Position numbers and translations under genes: made by a program. DNA of 64,000 nt from Chloroflexota bacterium (GTDB lineage: Bacteria; Chloroflexota; Dehalococcoidia; Lucifugimonadales; Lucifugimonadaceae): the NCBI GenBank assembly GCA_018650845.1, contig JABIFF010000012.1, forward strand, positions 186,001-250,000, given 5' to 3'. Shown in pieces: positions 46,198 to 54,935 of the stretch. Numbering within the stretch: position 1 is the first letter of the stretch; the number at the start of each line of letters is the position of its first letter. The notes under the pieces were generated by a model. The model did no database searches. It saw only the letters and a list, made by a program, of their open reading frames with translations, and was not told the origin of the DNA.

Positions 46198-47205
46198 CTA
46201 CTTTGCCTGAGACCGGCGAGTGGCCGTTAGTGCGAATACCTGACGGTCGATGCCGCCAAGATGATATTTATAAGATTCGTTTCCGCGCATGAAATCGAAC
46301 ACACGGTGCCCGGCTTCAATCGATGATTTGATCGCTAAAGCGTGGTTTAGCAAGCCAACCGATAGTTTCGACTGGGCGGGATTGTACCCGCTGTTATACA
46401 GATAGCGCACATTTCCAGAGACGAATGACAGCGATGTGGCTTCTCGTTCGCCATCTACTTCAAGGAAGCAAAGCCGTGTCGATCCTTGTCGTGCGAGCTC
46501 AACGGCAGCCTTACAAAAGAACTGCTCGCGATCAGCTGTCATAAACTCGTTTTTATCGGGAGTGCTCATCCGATGCAGCCGCATGAAATCGGCCATAGCC
46601 TCTTCAACTTCAACAGGATCAGAAAGCTCTATCTGGCGCACTTCTCCGGCCGCTTCAAGGCGCCTTAGCTTGCGACGCAGCTCATGCCGATCTTTCTTTC
46701 GAAGGCTCGATACATACTCATCCCAAGTAGATGGCAGGTCGAGTCGAGGAGCAACATCTTCTTGTTCGAGTTCCACGTTCCAGCCCGCTTGTTCAGCGGC
46801 CTCACGGAACTGAGTAATCGTCGGAGAATTTCCGGGCAGTGACTGCAGAAGAATTTTATCGATCTCGGTCATTTCATCAATGTGAGAAACGATCGACTGT
46901 ATGCAGTTTGGGGTTAGTCGATCTCGAGTTAGGAAATCGTGATAGTCGACTAGGTCAGTGCTTCCGAGAAAACTAATCTCAGAGCCATCGATCATTAGAG
47001 GGGCGATCATGTTCACATCGCCAGATTCAGACCGAACAACCAAAAGCTTTAGCTCTGAATCGCCATGGAATTCCGACCACCAGGTCTTTTGCCATGCTTG
47101 CGAATCGAAGAACGTTGGTTCGTTGCACCCTTCTATCAGGCGTTGCCAGTGATCTGCGAGACTTTCGAAAGTCCCTTGCTCGATCCCGGCGCTACAACAA
47201 GTCAA
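46198..47205 (-). CDS. CelD/FemAB-like acyltransferase (GNAT fold)
   Basis: 335 aa of the BcsL/CelD-type acetyltransferase family. The N-terminal half has a PTFFDSQAWQKTWW segment. The C-terminal half has LRKKDRHELRRKLRRLEAAG (about 165-184), CFLEVDGEREATSLSFVSGNVRYLYNSGYNP split over two strands (about 245-276), then SVGLLNHALAIKSSIEAGHRVFDF and GNESYKYHLGG (about 308-318). Members modify polysaccharides or peptidoglycan precursors or act in exopolysaccharide loci. It is encoded just upstream of the MshA-like glycosyltransferase, so the two probably act on the same glycoconjugate. Confidence 0.8.
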   Translation of the reverse strand: MTCCSAGIEQGTFESLADHWQRLIEGCNEPTFFDSQAWQKTWWSEFHGDSELKLLVVRSESGDVNMIAPLMIDGSEISFLGSTDLVDYHDFLTRDRLTPNCIQSIVSHIDEMTEIDKILLQSLPGNSPTITQFREAAEQAGWNVELEQEDVAPRLDLPSTWDEYVSSLRKKDRHELRRKLRRLEAAGEVRQIELSDPVEVEEAMADFMRLHRMSTPDKNEFMTADREQFFCKAAVELARQGSTRLCFLEVDGEREATSLSFVSGNVRYLYNSGYNPAQSKLSVGLLNHALAIKSSIEAGHRVFDFMRGNESYKYHLGGIDRQVFALTATRRSQAK

Positions 47206-47261
47206 TTTAGCGGCTGTTCCTTTAGCAAATAGTTTCGAATCGTTCTTCGGTCGGCAGCGAA

Positions 47262-48326
47262 TTACTTACCGCTATTAAGAAGATTCATCACAGAATCGAT
47301 GTCAGGCTCAACATATTCGAGTTCGACGAGAGCTCGTTTTTCTGCTGTGCTCGGATCCTTCAATCCATTCCCAGTAAGGATGCAAACAACCGTCTTACCG
47401 GTAAGATCGACACCCAATTCGGGTAGCTTAATCAACCCAGCGACAGAAGCGGAAGAGGCAGGCTCGCAGAAAATGCCCTCTTCTCGGGATAATCGCAAGT
47501 AAGCATCGACAATTTCGTTATCGTCGACCATGTCGATCATGCCTTCGGACTCATCTCGGGCAGCTTCGGCCTTCTCCCAGCTAGCAGGATTACCGATTCT
47601 GATCGCGGTTGCGATGGTTTCCGGCTTCAGCACCGGCTCACCTCGAACGATTGGCGCTGCACCGGCCGCTTGAAAGCCCATCATTTTTGGAGTGGTTTCC
47701 GAACGGCCCAACGCCTGATATTCGTTGAAACCTTTCCAGTAGGCAGTAATATTTCCGGCATTTCCAACCGGGATGCACAGCATGTCGGGAGCTTCACCGA
47801 GTTCATCGACAATTTCGAATGCGCCAGTTTTCTGACCTTCGATCCGGTATGGGTTTACCGAGTTCACCAACTCGATATCCATAACTTCAACGATGCTGCG
47901 GACAGCGTTTAGTGCATCATCGAAACTGCCGTTCACAGCGAGAATACGAGCTCCGTACGCCATTGCCTGAGCAAGCTTGCCAAGCGCAATTTCGCCGGCC
48001 GGAACCAGTACGAGGGTTTCGAGTTGGTATCGTGCGCCATAAGCTGCTGCCGCCGCACTGGTGTTCCCAGTTGAGGCACAGATAATCCGCTTCTTGCCAG
48101 CTTCGAGAGCCTTAGCGACTGCCATAACCATGCCGCGATCTTTGAACGATCCGGTTGGGTTACAGCCTTCGAGTTTGAAATAAAGATCTTTGCATCCGAG
48201 CGAATCGCCGATGCTTTGGGATCGTACAAGCGGGGTGCTTCCTTCGCCGAGTGAAACCGATGGAGTGGCATCAGTGACAGGTAGAAATTCGCGATACCTA
48301 TCTATTAATCCAGACTTCATCGTCAA
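47262..48326 (-). CDS. thrC: Threonine synthase
   Basis: 354 aa; an ATG two codons in (48320) may be the true start. Fold-type II PLP enzyme: LGEGSTPLVRS (about 27-37), GCNPTGSFKDRGM with the PLP lysine (about 60), and the phosphate-binding ASTGNTSAAAAAYGA (about 84-98). C-terminal GLIKLPELGVDLTGKTVVCILTGNGLKD is typical of the short bacterial class. It converts O-phosphohomoserine to threonine. It follows hom on the same strand, with 61 bp between. Confidence 0.95.
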   Translation of the reverse strand: MTMKSGLIDRYREFLPVTDATPSVSLGEGSTPLVRSQSIGDSLGCKDLYFKLEGCNPTGSFKDRGMVMAVAKALEAGKKRIICASTGNTSAAAAAYGARYQLETLVLVPAGEIALGKLAQAMAYGARILAVNGSFDDALNAVRSIVEVMDIELVNSVNPYRIEGQKTGAFEIVDELGEAPDMLCIPVGNAGNITAYWKGFNEYQALGRSETTPKMMGFQAAGAAPIVRGEPVLKPETIATAIRIGNPASWEKAEAARDESEGMIDMVDDNEIVDAYLRLSREEGIFCEPASSASVAGLIKLPELGVDLTGKTVVCILTGNGLKDPSTAEKRALVELEYVEPDIDSVMNLLNSGK

Positions 48327-48387
48327 CGGGAAGTACGCTCCTGATCAAGCTGAGCACTTGCTCAACTACTAAACAACTAACCGAGCG

Positions 48388-49704
48388 TTACGCCCGATCA
48401 CCATAGGTTTCTACACGCAGCAAGCTATCGAGCTCGAGAACCGTATCAAGCTCTTTGATCGCACTTACAGCACTCTGCATGTTAGCTTCTCGTGCCGGGT
48501 GAGTCATTATCACCAGATCTGCGTGACCATTCTCGATATCGGTATCTTTTTGCAGTACCGAATTGATGCTAATGTCCGCGTCGCCCAGAACTCTTGCAAC
48601 ATTTGCGAGCACACCGGGACGATCTGAAGCCGTCATTCGAATGTAGTACTGGCAGACGTGATCGTCCATTGAGGCAATAGAAAATGGTTCGGGCACGGAA
48701 GATGCTGAGCCGTTTGCTGGAACACCGCTGGCGATCCTAAGAACATCGCCCATTACTGCGCTTCCAGTTGGGTTCGGTCCTGCTCCGGGACCCTGGAACC
48801 AAAGCGGTCCAACAAGATCGCCCTCGACTTCAACCGCATTCAAAACACCGTTTACTGAAGCCATCGGCACATCGAGCGGAATTAGCGCAGGGTGAACTCG
48901 TGTAAGCAGGCCTGATTCCGCATTTGCTTGAGCAACAGCAAGCAGCTTGATTGTGTAACCAAGTTCACTTGCATAGCGGAAATCTTTGGCGTGAACCTCA
49001 CGTATGCCCTCTCGATGAATTACATCGACGGGAACTTCTGTGTGGTACGCCAATCGAGCAAGTACAGATATTTTGTACAAAGCGTCGAATCCGTCGACAT
49101 CAGCCGTAGGGTCGGACTCGGCATATCCAAGCGACTGCGCTTCTGAAAGCACATCGTTGAAATCAGCACCTTCGTGCGCCATTTTCGTCAGGATGAAATT
49201 CGTTGTGCCGTTGATGATTCCACGAAGGCTCTGAATTCTGTTCGCAGTCAGATCATTCATAAGTGGTCCGATGATCGGAATGCCACCTGCAACGCTTGCT
49301 TCATAGAAAAGATGAACGTTGTTTTCAGCTGCAGTAGCGAGCAGTTCGCTGCCACGTTTGGCCATTACTTCCTTGTTGGCAGTAACGACATGCTGGCCAG
49401 CTTTGAGCGCGCTGGTGATGTAATCGAATGCGGGATCAACGCCGCCCATGAGTTCGACGACGATGTCGACATCGGGGTTTGCAATTACGCTATCGAGATT
49501 TGTAGAAATGGCCGATGTATCAAGATCGACGTCGCGCTTGCGAGAAGCATCTCGCACGACGGCTGCCACTACGTTGAGAGGAATACTTGGGTCTTCAGCC
49601 CGGTGGCGTTCGATAACGGCTTTTGCCACCGCAGTACCGACGACTCCGAGCCCTAACAGGCCGACACCCATACCGTTTTCGTTCGACCGTGCAGATGAAC
49701 TCAT
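48388..49704 (-). CDS. hom: Homoserine dehydrogenase
   Basis: 438 aa. The NAD(P)-binding start is VGLLGLGVVGTAVAKAV (about 14-30). The catalytic domain has ELMGGVDPAFDYITSALKAGQHVVTANKE (split strands near 84-112), GGIPIIGPL (about 140), GIINGTTNFILTKM (about 162) and the Lys/Asp active-site region ESDPTADVDGFDALYKISVLAR (about 195). A C-terminal ACT domain (about 350-430) is where threonine feedback would act. It reduces aspartate semialdehyde to homoserine. It starts 2 bp after the PPIase stop and is followed by thrC. Confidence 0.96.
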   Translation of the reverse strand: MSSSARSNENGMGVGLLGLGVVGTAVAKAVIERHRAEDPSIPLNVVAAVVRDASRKRDVDLDTSAISTNLDSVIANPDVDIVVELMGGVDPAFDYITSALKAGQHVVTANKEVMAKRGSELLATAAENNVHLFYEASVAGGIPIIGPLMNDLTANRIQSLRGIINGTTNFILTKMAHEGADFNDVLSEAQSLGYAESDPTADVDGFDALYKISVLARLAYHTEVPVDVIHREGIREVHAKDFRYASELGYTIKLLAVAQANAESGLLTRVHPALIPLDVPMASVNGVLNAVEVEGDLVGPLWFQGPGAGPNPTGSAVMGDVLRIASGVPANGSASSVPEPFSIASMDDHVCQYYIRMTASDRPGVLANVARVLGDADISINSVLQKDTDIENGHADLVIMTHPAREANMQSAVSAIKELDTVLELDSLLRVETYGDRA

Positions 49705-49706
49705 CG

Positions 49707-50936
49707 TTATGGTCCGACCGAAGGCAGGTTTCCGGCACCAAATGGAACCGGCGTTGGTGTTGGGATTAGTGCTGAAAGTCGTACCTGAGCATTCACCCAG
49801 TCGAAGATGGCACTATCGAGAACCATGTGAAGATCAAAGGCCTTGCGTTCTTCGTTGAAGAAGATAGTCATGCCACGAGTAGTGAGTGCTTCGAAATTTT
49901 CCTCGTCCACTTCACGAGCGTCTTGGACTTCCGCAACGACTAGGTAGCTCCACCAGTTGTTCTCTTCGTCGAAACGAGGAGTGCTTGGTGTGCGGACTGG
50001 TAGAAGGCGGTTGCCGTCTCCATCCAATCCAAACATCAAAGCGTCGAATTCTGGTGATATGCCAAACGGCGCCCATCCACGATCACCGAAGTCACGCCTG
50101 ACATTCGGATCTTCAGAATGGTTGAGCGCAACTGTATCGATAGGCGTTCCAGCGGCAAGATCACGTTCGATTGCCAAACGGCCTTCGAAATCGCCATTCA
50201 ATTTAACAATTTCGTACAGGTGTACCTGAGCTTGAACACGCGGAATGGTGTCGGCAACTACAGTTCGTAGTCGCTCTTTAAACATGCTCTTTCGGATGAA
50301 ATCCCGGAATACTTCTTCATCTATACCGATGCGATGGATGAACTGGCGGCGAGCCTCTTCAACGTTGTCTTTGTATTCCTTTGATTCTCGTTCGGCGACT
50401 GTTACAGCCACGAAACCAAGAATCGAATCCAAACGTTCATCAACTTCTTCAGCAGAGACCGTGATTCCGTTTCGGGGAGCGAGTTGGAACGCCAGTTCGT
50501 TTTCTTGCAGAGTCTGCAAAGCATCGAACAACGAGTTGCCGATCTCGAACGGAACACCCAAGTTTTCGCTCATTCGCTGGTTGAAGCGAATGAAGTTGAC
50601 TACGTCACCGCGGGAGTACTCAGTGTCTTCTACCCGTAGAGCTAGCTCACGTGGAGGGAACACATAGTTCTGGAAGTAGGCGTAAACCGGAATAGCCAGC
50701 AGGCCGATGAGAACAACCAAAGCGACGATAATGAACGGCCGCGTTTTGACTTGGAACGTGCGTTTGTCAGCCACCATCTGGCGACGGGTTTTAGCCCCGC
50801 GCACAGTGATACTGCGCTGACCAGCCTGGTAATCGGGAATCGGTGTTCCGACCTCCGAAGGCTGACCCTGCTCAGGTGTCTCAGCGTTCTCTTGGTTACG
50901 GTCTTCGGTTGAGTCTGTGGTGTCTTCTGTGGACAT
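49707..50936 (-). CDS. Membrane-anchored SurA/PrsA-like peptidyl-prolyl isomerase
   Basis: 409 aa. A Gln/Glu-rich cytoplasmic N-terminus of about 65 residues is followed by one membrane segment (68-88, TRPFIIVALVVLIGLLAIPV). The extracytoplasmic part has a SurA-N-like helical region (about 95-230) and a parvulin-type rotamase remnant: ARDLAAGTPIDTVALNHSEDP (about 260) and DFGDRGWAPFGI (about 287-298). Such chaperones assist folding of exported proteins. It lies between rpsR and hom on the same strand, with a 2-bp gap to hom. The family call is likely; rotamase activity is not certain. Confidence 0.78.
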   Translation of the reverse strand: MSTEDTTDSTEDRNQENAETPEQGQPSEVGTPIPDYQAGQRSITVRGAKTRRQMVADKRTFQVKTRPFIIVALVVLIGLLAIPVYAYFQNYVFPPRELALRVEDTEYSRGDVVNFIRFNQRMSENLGVPFEIGNSLFDALQTLQENELAFQLAPRNGITVSAEEVDERLDSILGFVAVTVAERESKEYKDNVEEARRQFIHRIGIDEEVFRDFIRKSMFKERLRTVVADTIPRVQAQVHLYEIVKLNGDFEGRLAIERDLAAGTPIDTVALNHSEDPNVRRDFGDRGWAPFGISPEFDALMFGLDGDGNRLLPVRTPSTPRFDEENNWWSYLVVAEVQDAREVDEENFEALTTRGMTIFFNEERKAFDLHMVLDSAIFDWVNAQVRLSALIPTPTPVPFGAGNLPSVGP

Positions 50937-51021
50937 TTTCGGCGCTTGCTAATGCTGCGGCCGGAGTCACATAAATAGCGAGCACCGGCCTTACTAACGT
51001 AGAACTGTCAGCTAGAAGAGA

Positions 51022-51570
51022 CTACTTGTCTTCTTCGTCGGAGCTTTCAGCTTCGACTTCTTCTGCCCCGTCTTCTTCGGGAGCGTCAGATGCCTCATCA
51101 GTTGAAACGTCTTCGGCAGGTGCCTCGGTTTCCTCTGATTCAGTTTCTTCTTCTGCAACTTCGGATTCTTCAGCAGCGGCTTCGGCTACTGGAGCATCTT
51201 CAGTCACTTCTGCAGTTTCAGCTGCTTCAGTCGACTCAGTTGCTTCGTCGTTAGTTGTTTCTTCATCTTCGTCAGAAATCTTGCTGGTCGATACTGTTCC
51301 AGTAACCCTGAGGTGATCTGGAGCGTAAGGAAGCAATGCAAGGTGACGAGCACGCTTGATAGCGGTGGTTAGGTTTCGCTGGCACTTGGCGCAGTTACCC
51401 TGTTTTTTACCGGCTTCAATGCGACCGCGGTCGGTGATGAAACGTCGGATGCTTGAAACATCTTTGTAATCAACAGTGCTTTCCTTGCAGAAGCACTGAC
51501 GACGTCGTCGGCCTCCGCGTCGGAATGGTGGGCGGCTTCCACCGGCTTGTGGTGTTCGGGGGGTTGTCAT
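51022..51570 (-). CDS. rpsR: 30S ribosomal protein S18 with a long acidic C-terminal extension
   Basis: 182 aa, about twice the usual 70-90. Residues 1-92 are a normal S18: basic Arg-rich start, Cys26-Phe-Cys28 and Cys60-Ala-Lys-Cys63 as a zinc site (C+ type), FITDRGRI (about 44) and AIKRARHLALLPY (70-82). Residues 98-182 are almost only Glu, Asp, Ala, Ser, Thr and Val, with Lys only at the very end. Codon use does not change at the junction, and no frameshift is seen. S18 pairs with S6 on the 30S platform; rpsF and ssb lie directly upstream in the normal order. Confidence 0.92.
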   Translation of the reverse strand: MTTPRTPQAGGSRPPFRRGGRRRRQCFCKESTVDYKDVSSIRRFITDRGRIEAGKKQGNCAKCQRNLTTAIKRARHLALLPYAPDHLRVTGTVSTSKISDEDEETTNDEATESTEAAETAEVTEDAPVAEAAAEESEVAEEETESEETEAPAEDVSTDEASDAPEEDGAEEVEAESSDEEDK

Positions 51571-51637
51571 TTTTTACCTCGCGGAAAGGACAGTGGAGCG
51601 ACCTAGCAACATGCCAGATTCATTCCAAAGGAAACTG

Positions 51638-52114
51638 CTACCAGGGCAGTTCCTCCACGTCTTCAGATGGGTTATTTGCAGCAGGAGCCTGTTGACCCGA
51701 TGGGGCTTGTTGGCCCTGAGGAGCCGAAGCACCTGCTGAATAAGATTGGGCTTCCGGCGGCGCGCCGGCTCCCGTTGATTCACCGCCAGGAGAGTCAAGG
51801 AATACAACCTTGAACGCTCGTACTTCTAGCGATGTGCGGGCTTCACCGGAATTGCTTGTGTACTGACGAGTCGATAATCGACCATCAACAAACACTCGGC
51901 GTCCCTTTGCCAGATACTGATTTACAGACTCTGCCTGTCGTTCCCAAGCCGTAACTCGGAACCATTCGGTATCGTCTGTCCACTCGCCATTCTGATCTCG
52001 CCGGCTGTTGTTCACAGCAAGGCTAAAACTTGTGACGGGCGTACCGCTGGGCGTGTAACGCATTTCAGGATCGTTACCTGCCCGACCTATTAGGAGTATC
52101 TGATTAAGACTCAA
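51638..52114 (-). CDS. ssb: Single-stranded DNA-binding protein
   Basis: 158 aa. The OB-fold (1-105) has LNQILLIGRAGNDPEMRYTPSG and VEWFRVTAW-type strand WTDDTEWFRVTAWERQAE. A Gln/Ala/Gly-rich linker (about 110-148) leads to the acidic tip EDVEELPW, which corresponds to the partner-binding DDDIPF tail of E. coli SSB but ends in Trp. It is encoded between rpsF and rpsR, the standard bacterial order. Confidence 0.96.
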   Translation of the reverse strand: MSLNQILLIGRAGNDPEMRYTPSGTPVTSFSLAVNNSRRDQNGEWTDDTEWFRVTAWERQAESVNQYLAKGRRVFVDGRLSTRQYTSNSGEARTSLEVRAFKVVFLDSPGGESTGAGAPPEAQSYSAGASAPQGQQAPSGQQAPAANNPSEDVEELPW

Positions 52115-52156
52115 TTGATATTCATCCGTGAATAATGCCTAGCTAAAAGCCAGACT

Positions 52157-52474
52157 TTACTCGGCTGCTTCTTCTACGACAACTGGCTTGATCTCATCGC
52201 GAACGAGGAGATGACGAATGATCGACTGATCAGCGCCAATTGCGTGCTCTAACTCAGGAGCCTTTGCACCATCGATTTCGAAGTTCGCCTGAAGGTAGTA
52301 GCCCTCAGTGTTCTTCTGGATCGGGTATGCCAGAGTGCGCTTGCCCCAGACATCTGTGCCTGAAACTTCGCCACCTGCATCGCTTACAAGCGATGTAATT
52401 TTATCTACGGATCCGGTAGCCTGCTCTTCGTCAGTCTCGCTACCGAGAATCCAAACCAATTCGTACTTTCTCAA
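52157..52474 (-). CDS. rpsF: 30S ribosomal protein S6
   Basis: 105 aa from TTG 52474, with GGTGAA 4-5 nt upstream. This start gives LRKYELVWILGSETDEE, exactly where S6 proteins begin (MRKYELV). The frame is open for 72 more codons upstream, but these overlap glyA and have no S6 homology. Conserved VSDAGGEVSGTDVWGKRTLAYPI (split strands, about 31-53) and EGYYLQANFEI follow; the acidic tail is EEAAE. It is first in rpsF-ssb-rpsR. The 130-bp leader between glyA and rpsF could hold an S6:S18 autoregulatory site, but I could not identify one. Confidence 0.9.
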   Translation of the reverse strand: MRKYELVWILGSETDEEQATGSVDKITSLVSDAGGEVSGTDVWGKRTLAYPIQKNTEGYYLQANFEIDGAKAPELEHAIGADQSIIRHLLVRDEIKPVVVEEAAE

Positions 52475-52607
52475 CGATTCACCGTGTTCTTCTAAATTTG
52501 CGCGAAACCGATTCAGTCTATCACGCAATTGCCGTCCGTCAGCCCCTATTTTCACAGTTGCCGACGCTAGTTCCAAGTCAGTTGTCTCATAACCACGAAT
52601 AAGTGGG

Positions 52608-53852
52608 CTAGGAGTCGAGACCCGGCACCGGGAATTTTGCCGCAAATTTTGCGACTTCAGTACCCAATTTTGCCAGTGCCGACTCATCATCGTGCGCCTT
52701 TACGGCCTCGAGAATGTACCCAGCAACGTTCTCCATATCGCCGACTTTCATCTCACGTGAAGTCAGTGCCGGCGTGCCGATTCGAATACCGGATGTAACC
52801 ATCGGTGATTCTGGATCGAATGGAATAGTGTTCTTGTTTACAACCAACCCAGCGGAAATAAGCGCAGCTTCGGCGTCTTTACCCGTGAGACCTATCGAAC
52901 GTGTGTCGACAAGCATCATGTGGTTCTCCGTGCCACCCGCAACGATTCGCAAGCCACCGGCGGCGAGCCCGCTCGCCAACGCTTTCGAGTTCTGAACTAC
53001 CTGGTGTGCGTAGTTTTTGAACTCAGGCTGCATCGCCTCTTTGTATGCGACAGCTTTTCCAGCAATAGCGTGCTCCATCGGACCACCCTGCATGTTTGGG
53101 AACACTGCCGAGTTGTACTTTCGACGGAATTTCTTCTTAGTGAGCGCCATTGCTCCACGTGGACCACGAAGGGTTTTGTGAGTGGTGCTAGTTACGATAT
53201 CTGCGTACTCGACTGGAGACTCATGCGCCCCACCAGCGATCAGGCCAGCAATGTGCGCCATGTCGACTAGTAAGTAGGCTCCAACAGCATCGGCAATCTC
53301 GCGGAAGCGCTTGAAATCGATTGCCATTGGGTAAGCGGTGTAGCCAGCAATGATGATCTTGGGTTTGAACTCTTCCGCCTGTTGCTGAACCGTGTCGTAG
53401 TTGAGCGCTTCGGTGTCGGGATCAACGCCATAGTGACCAAACTCGTAAAGCTTGCCCGAGAAGTTGACTGGCGATCCGTGGGTCAGGTGACCACCGTGAT
53501 CTAGCGACATTGCCATAATGCGATCACCGGGATCTACAAGCGTGAAGAATGCAGCCATGTTTGCTTGCGAACCTGAATGCGGTTGCACGTTGGCATGCTC
53601 GGCACCAAAAAGTTCTTTGGCACGGTCGATGGCAAGCTGCTCACTTATGTCGACGTTTTCACAGCCGGCGTAGTAGCGACGCCCCGGGTAACCCTCGGCG
53701 TACTTATTGGTCAGAACCGATCCACCAGTTTCAAGCACTGCTGCACTGGTGTAGTTCTCTGACGCGATCATCACCAGTTGATCTCGCTGACGTCGCTGTT
53801 CGTTCTCTATTACTTTTGCGATTTCAGGATCAAAAGTGGCAATTGCCGACAT
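52608..53852 (-). CDS. glyA: Serine hydroxymethyltransferase
   Basis: 414 aa from ATG 53852, preceded by GGAG at 6 nt; an in-frame start 8 codons earlier is weaker. SHMT landmarks: IASENYTSAAVLE (about 28-40), NKYAEGYPGRRYYAGCENVD (about 46-65), and the PLP lysine in TSTTHKTLRGPRGAM (about 222-236). It converts serine plus tetrahydrofolate to glycine plus 5,10-methylene-THF. It is encoded upstream of rpsF on the same strand, 133 bp away. Confidence 0.96.
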   Translation of the reverse strand: MSAIATFDPEIAKVIENEQRRQRDQLVMIASENYTSAAVLETGGSVLTNKYAEGYPGRRYYAGCENVDISEQLAIDRAKELFGAEHANVQPHSGSQANMAAFFTLVDPGDRIMAMSLDHGGHLTHGSPVNFSGKLYEFGHYGVDPDTEALNYDTVQQQAEEFKPKIIIAGYTAYPMAIDFKRFREIADAVGAYLLVDMAHIAGLIAGGAHESPVEYADIVTSTTHKTLRGPRGAMALTKKKFRRKYNSAVFPNMQGGPMEHAIAGKAVAYKEAMQPEFKNYAHQVVQNSKALASGLAAGGLRIVAGGTENHMMLVDTRSIGLTGKDAEAALISAGLVVNKNTIPFDPESPMVTSGIRIGTPALTSREMKVGDMENVAGYILEAVKAHDDESALAKLGTEVAKFAAKFPVPGLDS

Positions 53853-54149
53853 GGGATCTCCGATACAACGTTGCATACGCCGAGACGCAGCAACACTGTG
53901 GGTAACTATCGATAAATAAATGAATCAAAGGGCTCGAATCAAGCCCAAATGCATGCACAGCTTAAAAGTTTATAGCCGAGAGCAAATATTCGCCGCATTT
54001 CCGTTAACAAAGACTCAACTTTGCCTAATGTTCGAACGAATTCCTACCGATGCCGGCTACGACGCTAGTTATGATGTGTTGCCTAAAGCATCGTGCATTA
54101 CTTGTTTTATGGCTTATTGCCCTACTTATTGCCCTGACAGGGAGAATTC

Positions 54150-54902
54150 ATGACATACCCATTTTCGACACCACATGAGGTGACGAAATACGAAATCTTC
54201 GATGAAGTGCCAAAACGAGCGATGGTAATTTTCGCTCATCCTGATGACGCGGAAATCGGAGCCGGGGCAACAGCCGCACATTGGGCAGCCAAAGGCACTG
54301 AGATCACATACGTGCAGTGCACCACCGGCAGTAGCGGTAGCAACGATGTTGAGATGACTTCCGAGCGAATCGTTGGCATTCGCGCCGCCGAACAACGAGC
54401 CGCCGCAGACGCGATTGGCGTCGGCGATATCGTCGTTCTCGATCACCCAGACGGAGAACTTGAAGCCGACCGAGTATTTTTAGGCGAGGTTGTTCACGCT
54501 ATTCGTAAGTACCGACCAGAAGTGGTGTTTACTCACGACCAGCACCGCATCAACGGATTCCAGCACCGTGATCATCGACACGTCGGGATCACCGTGCAAG
54601 ATGCGGTCTATCCGTATGCCCGTGACCACCTACACTTTCCTGAACAGTTGGTAGACGGCGTGGAGCCTTATAAGGTGAAGCACTTGATGTTTTGGGGAAC
54701 TGACAGCCCGGACGTACTGGTTGATGTATCCGATGCAGTCGATACAAAAATCAATGCTCTTGCCAAGCACGAAAGCCAACTTCCCGGACTCTCGTTCGGA
54801 TCGGACATGGATCTTCGTATGCGAGCACGCCACACCGAGGCAGCCACTGGCTACGGCTTCGAGTACGGTGAAACCTTTCGACGATTAACAGCCCGTACCT
54901 AA
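54150..54902 (+). CDS. PIG-L family (LmbE-type) deacetylase
   Basis: 250 aa with a GGGAG ribosome site before the ATG. The metal site is FAHPDDAEIGAGATAAHWA (AHPDD, about 30-34), with a later His in DQHRINGFQHRDHRHVG (about 131-147). Members such as MshB and Mca remove N-acetyl groups from GlcNAc-inositol or cleave mycothiol conjugates; others act on antibiotic or glycolipid sugars. The HRDH arrangement supports a zinc-dependent enzyme. It is followed after 33 bp by a PHP-domain gene, probably in one operon. The substrate is unknown. Confidence 0.9.
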   Translation: MTYPFSTPHEVTKYEIFDEVPKRAMVIFAHPDDAEIGAGATAAHWAAKGTEITYVQCTTGSSGSNDVEMTSERIVGIRAAEQRAAADAIGVGDIVVLDHPDGELEADRVFLGEVVHAIRKYRPEVVFTHDQHRINGFQHRDHRHVGITVQDAVYPYARDHLHFPEQLVDGVEPYKVKHLMFWGTDSPDVLVDVSDAVDTKINALAKHESQLPGLSFGSDMDLRMRARHTEAATGYGFEYGETFRRLTART

Positions 54903-54935
54903 AGCTAAAACGCACAACTGAAAGCCTGTAAATAG

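Noticed and set aside
51026-51316. Ser/Ala-rich 96-aa frame opposite the acidic tail of S18
   Set aside because: It is the complementary reading of the Glu/Asp/Ala/Ser codons in the tail.
52475-52690. Longer S6 starting inside glyA
   Set aside because: S6 homology begins exactly at LRKYELV; the added codons match nothing.
53920-54153. A 77-aa plus-strand frame upstream of the PIG-L gene
   Set aside because: Cys-rich low-quality sequence running through a tandem repeat; no ribosome site or family match.
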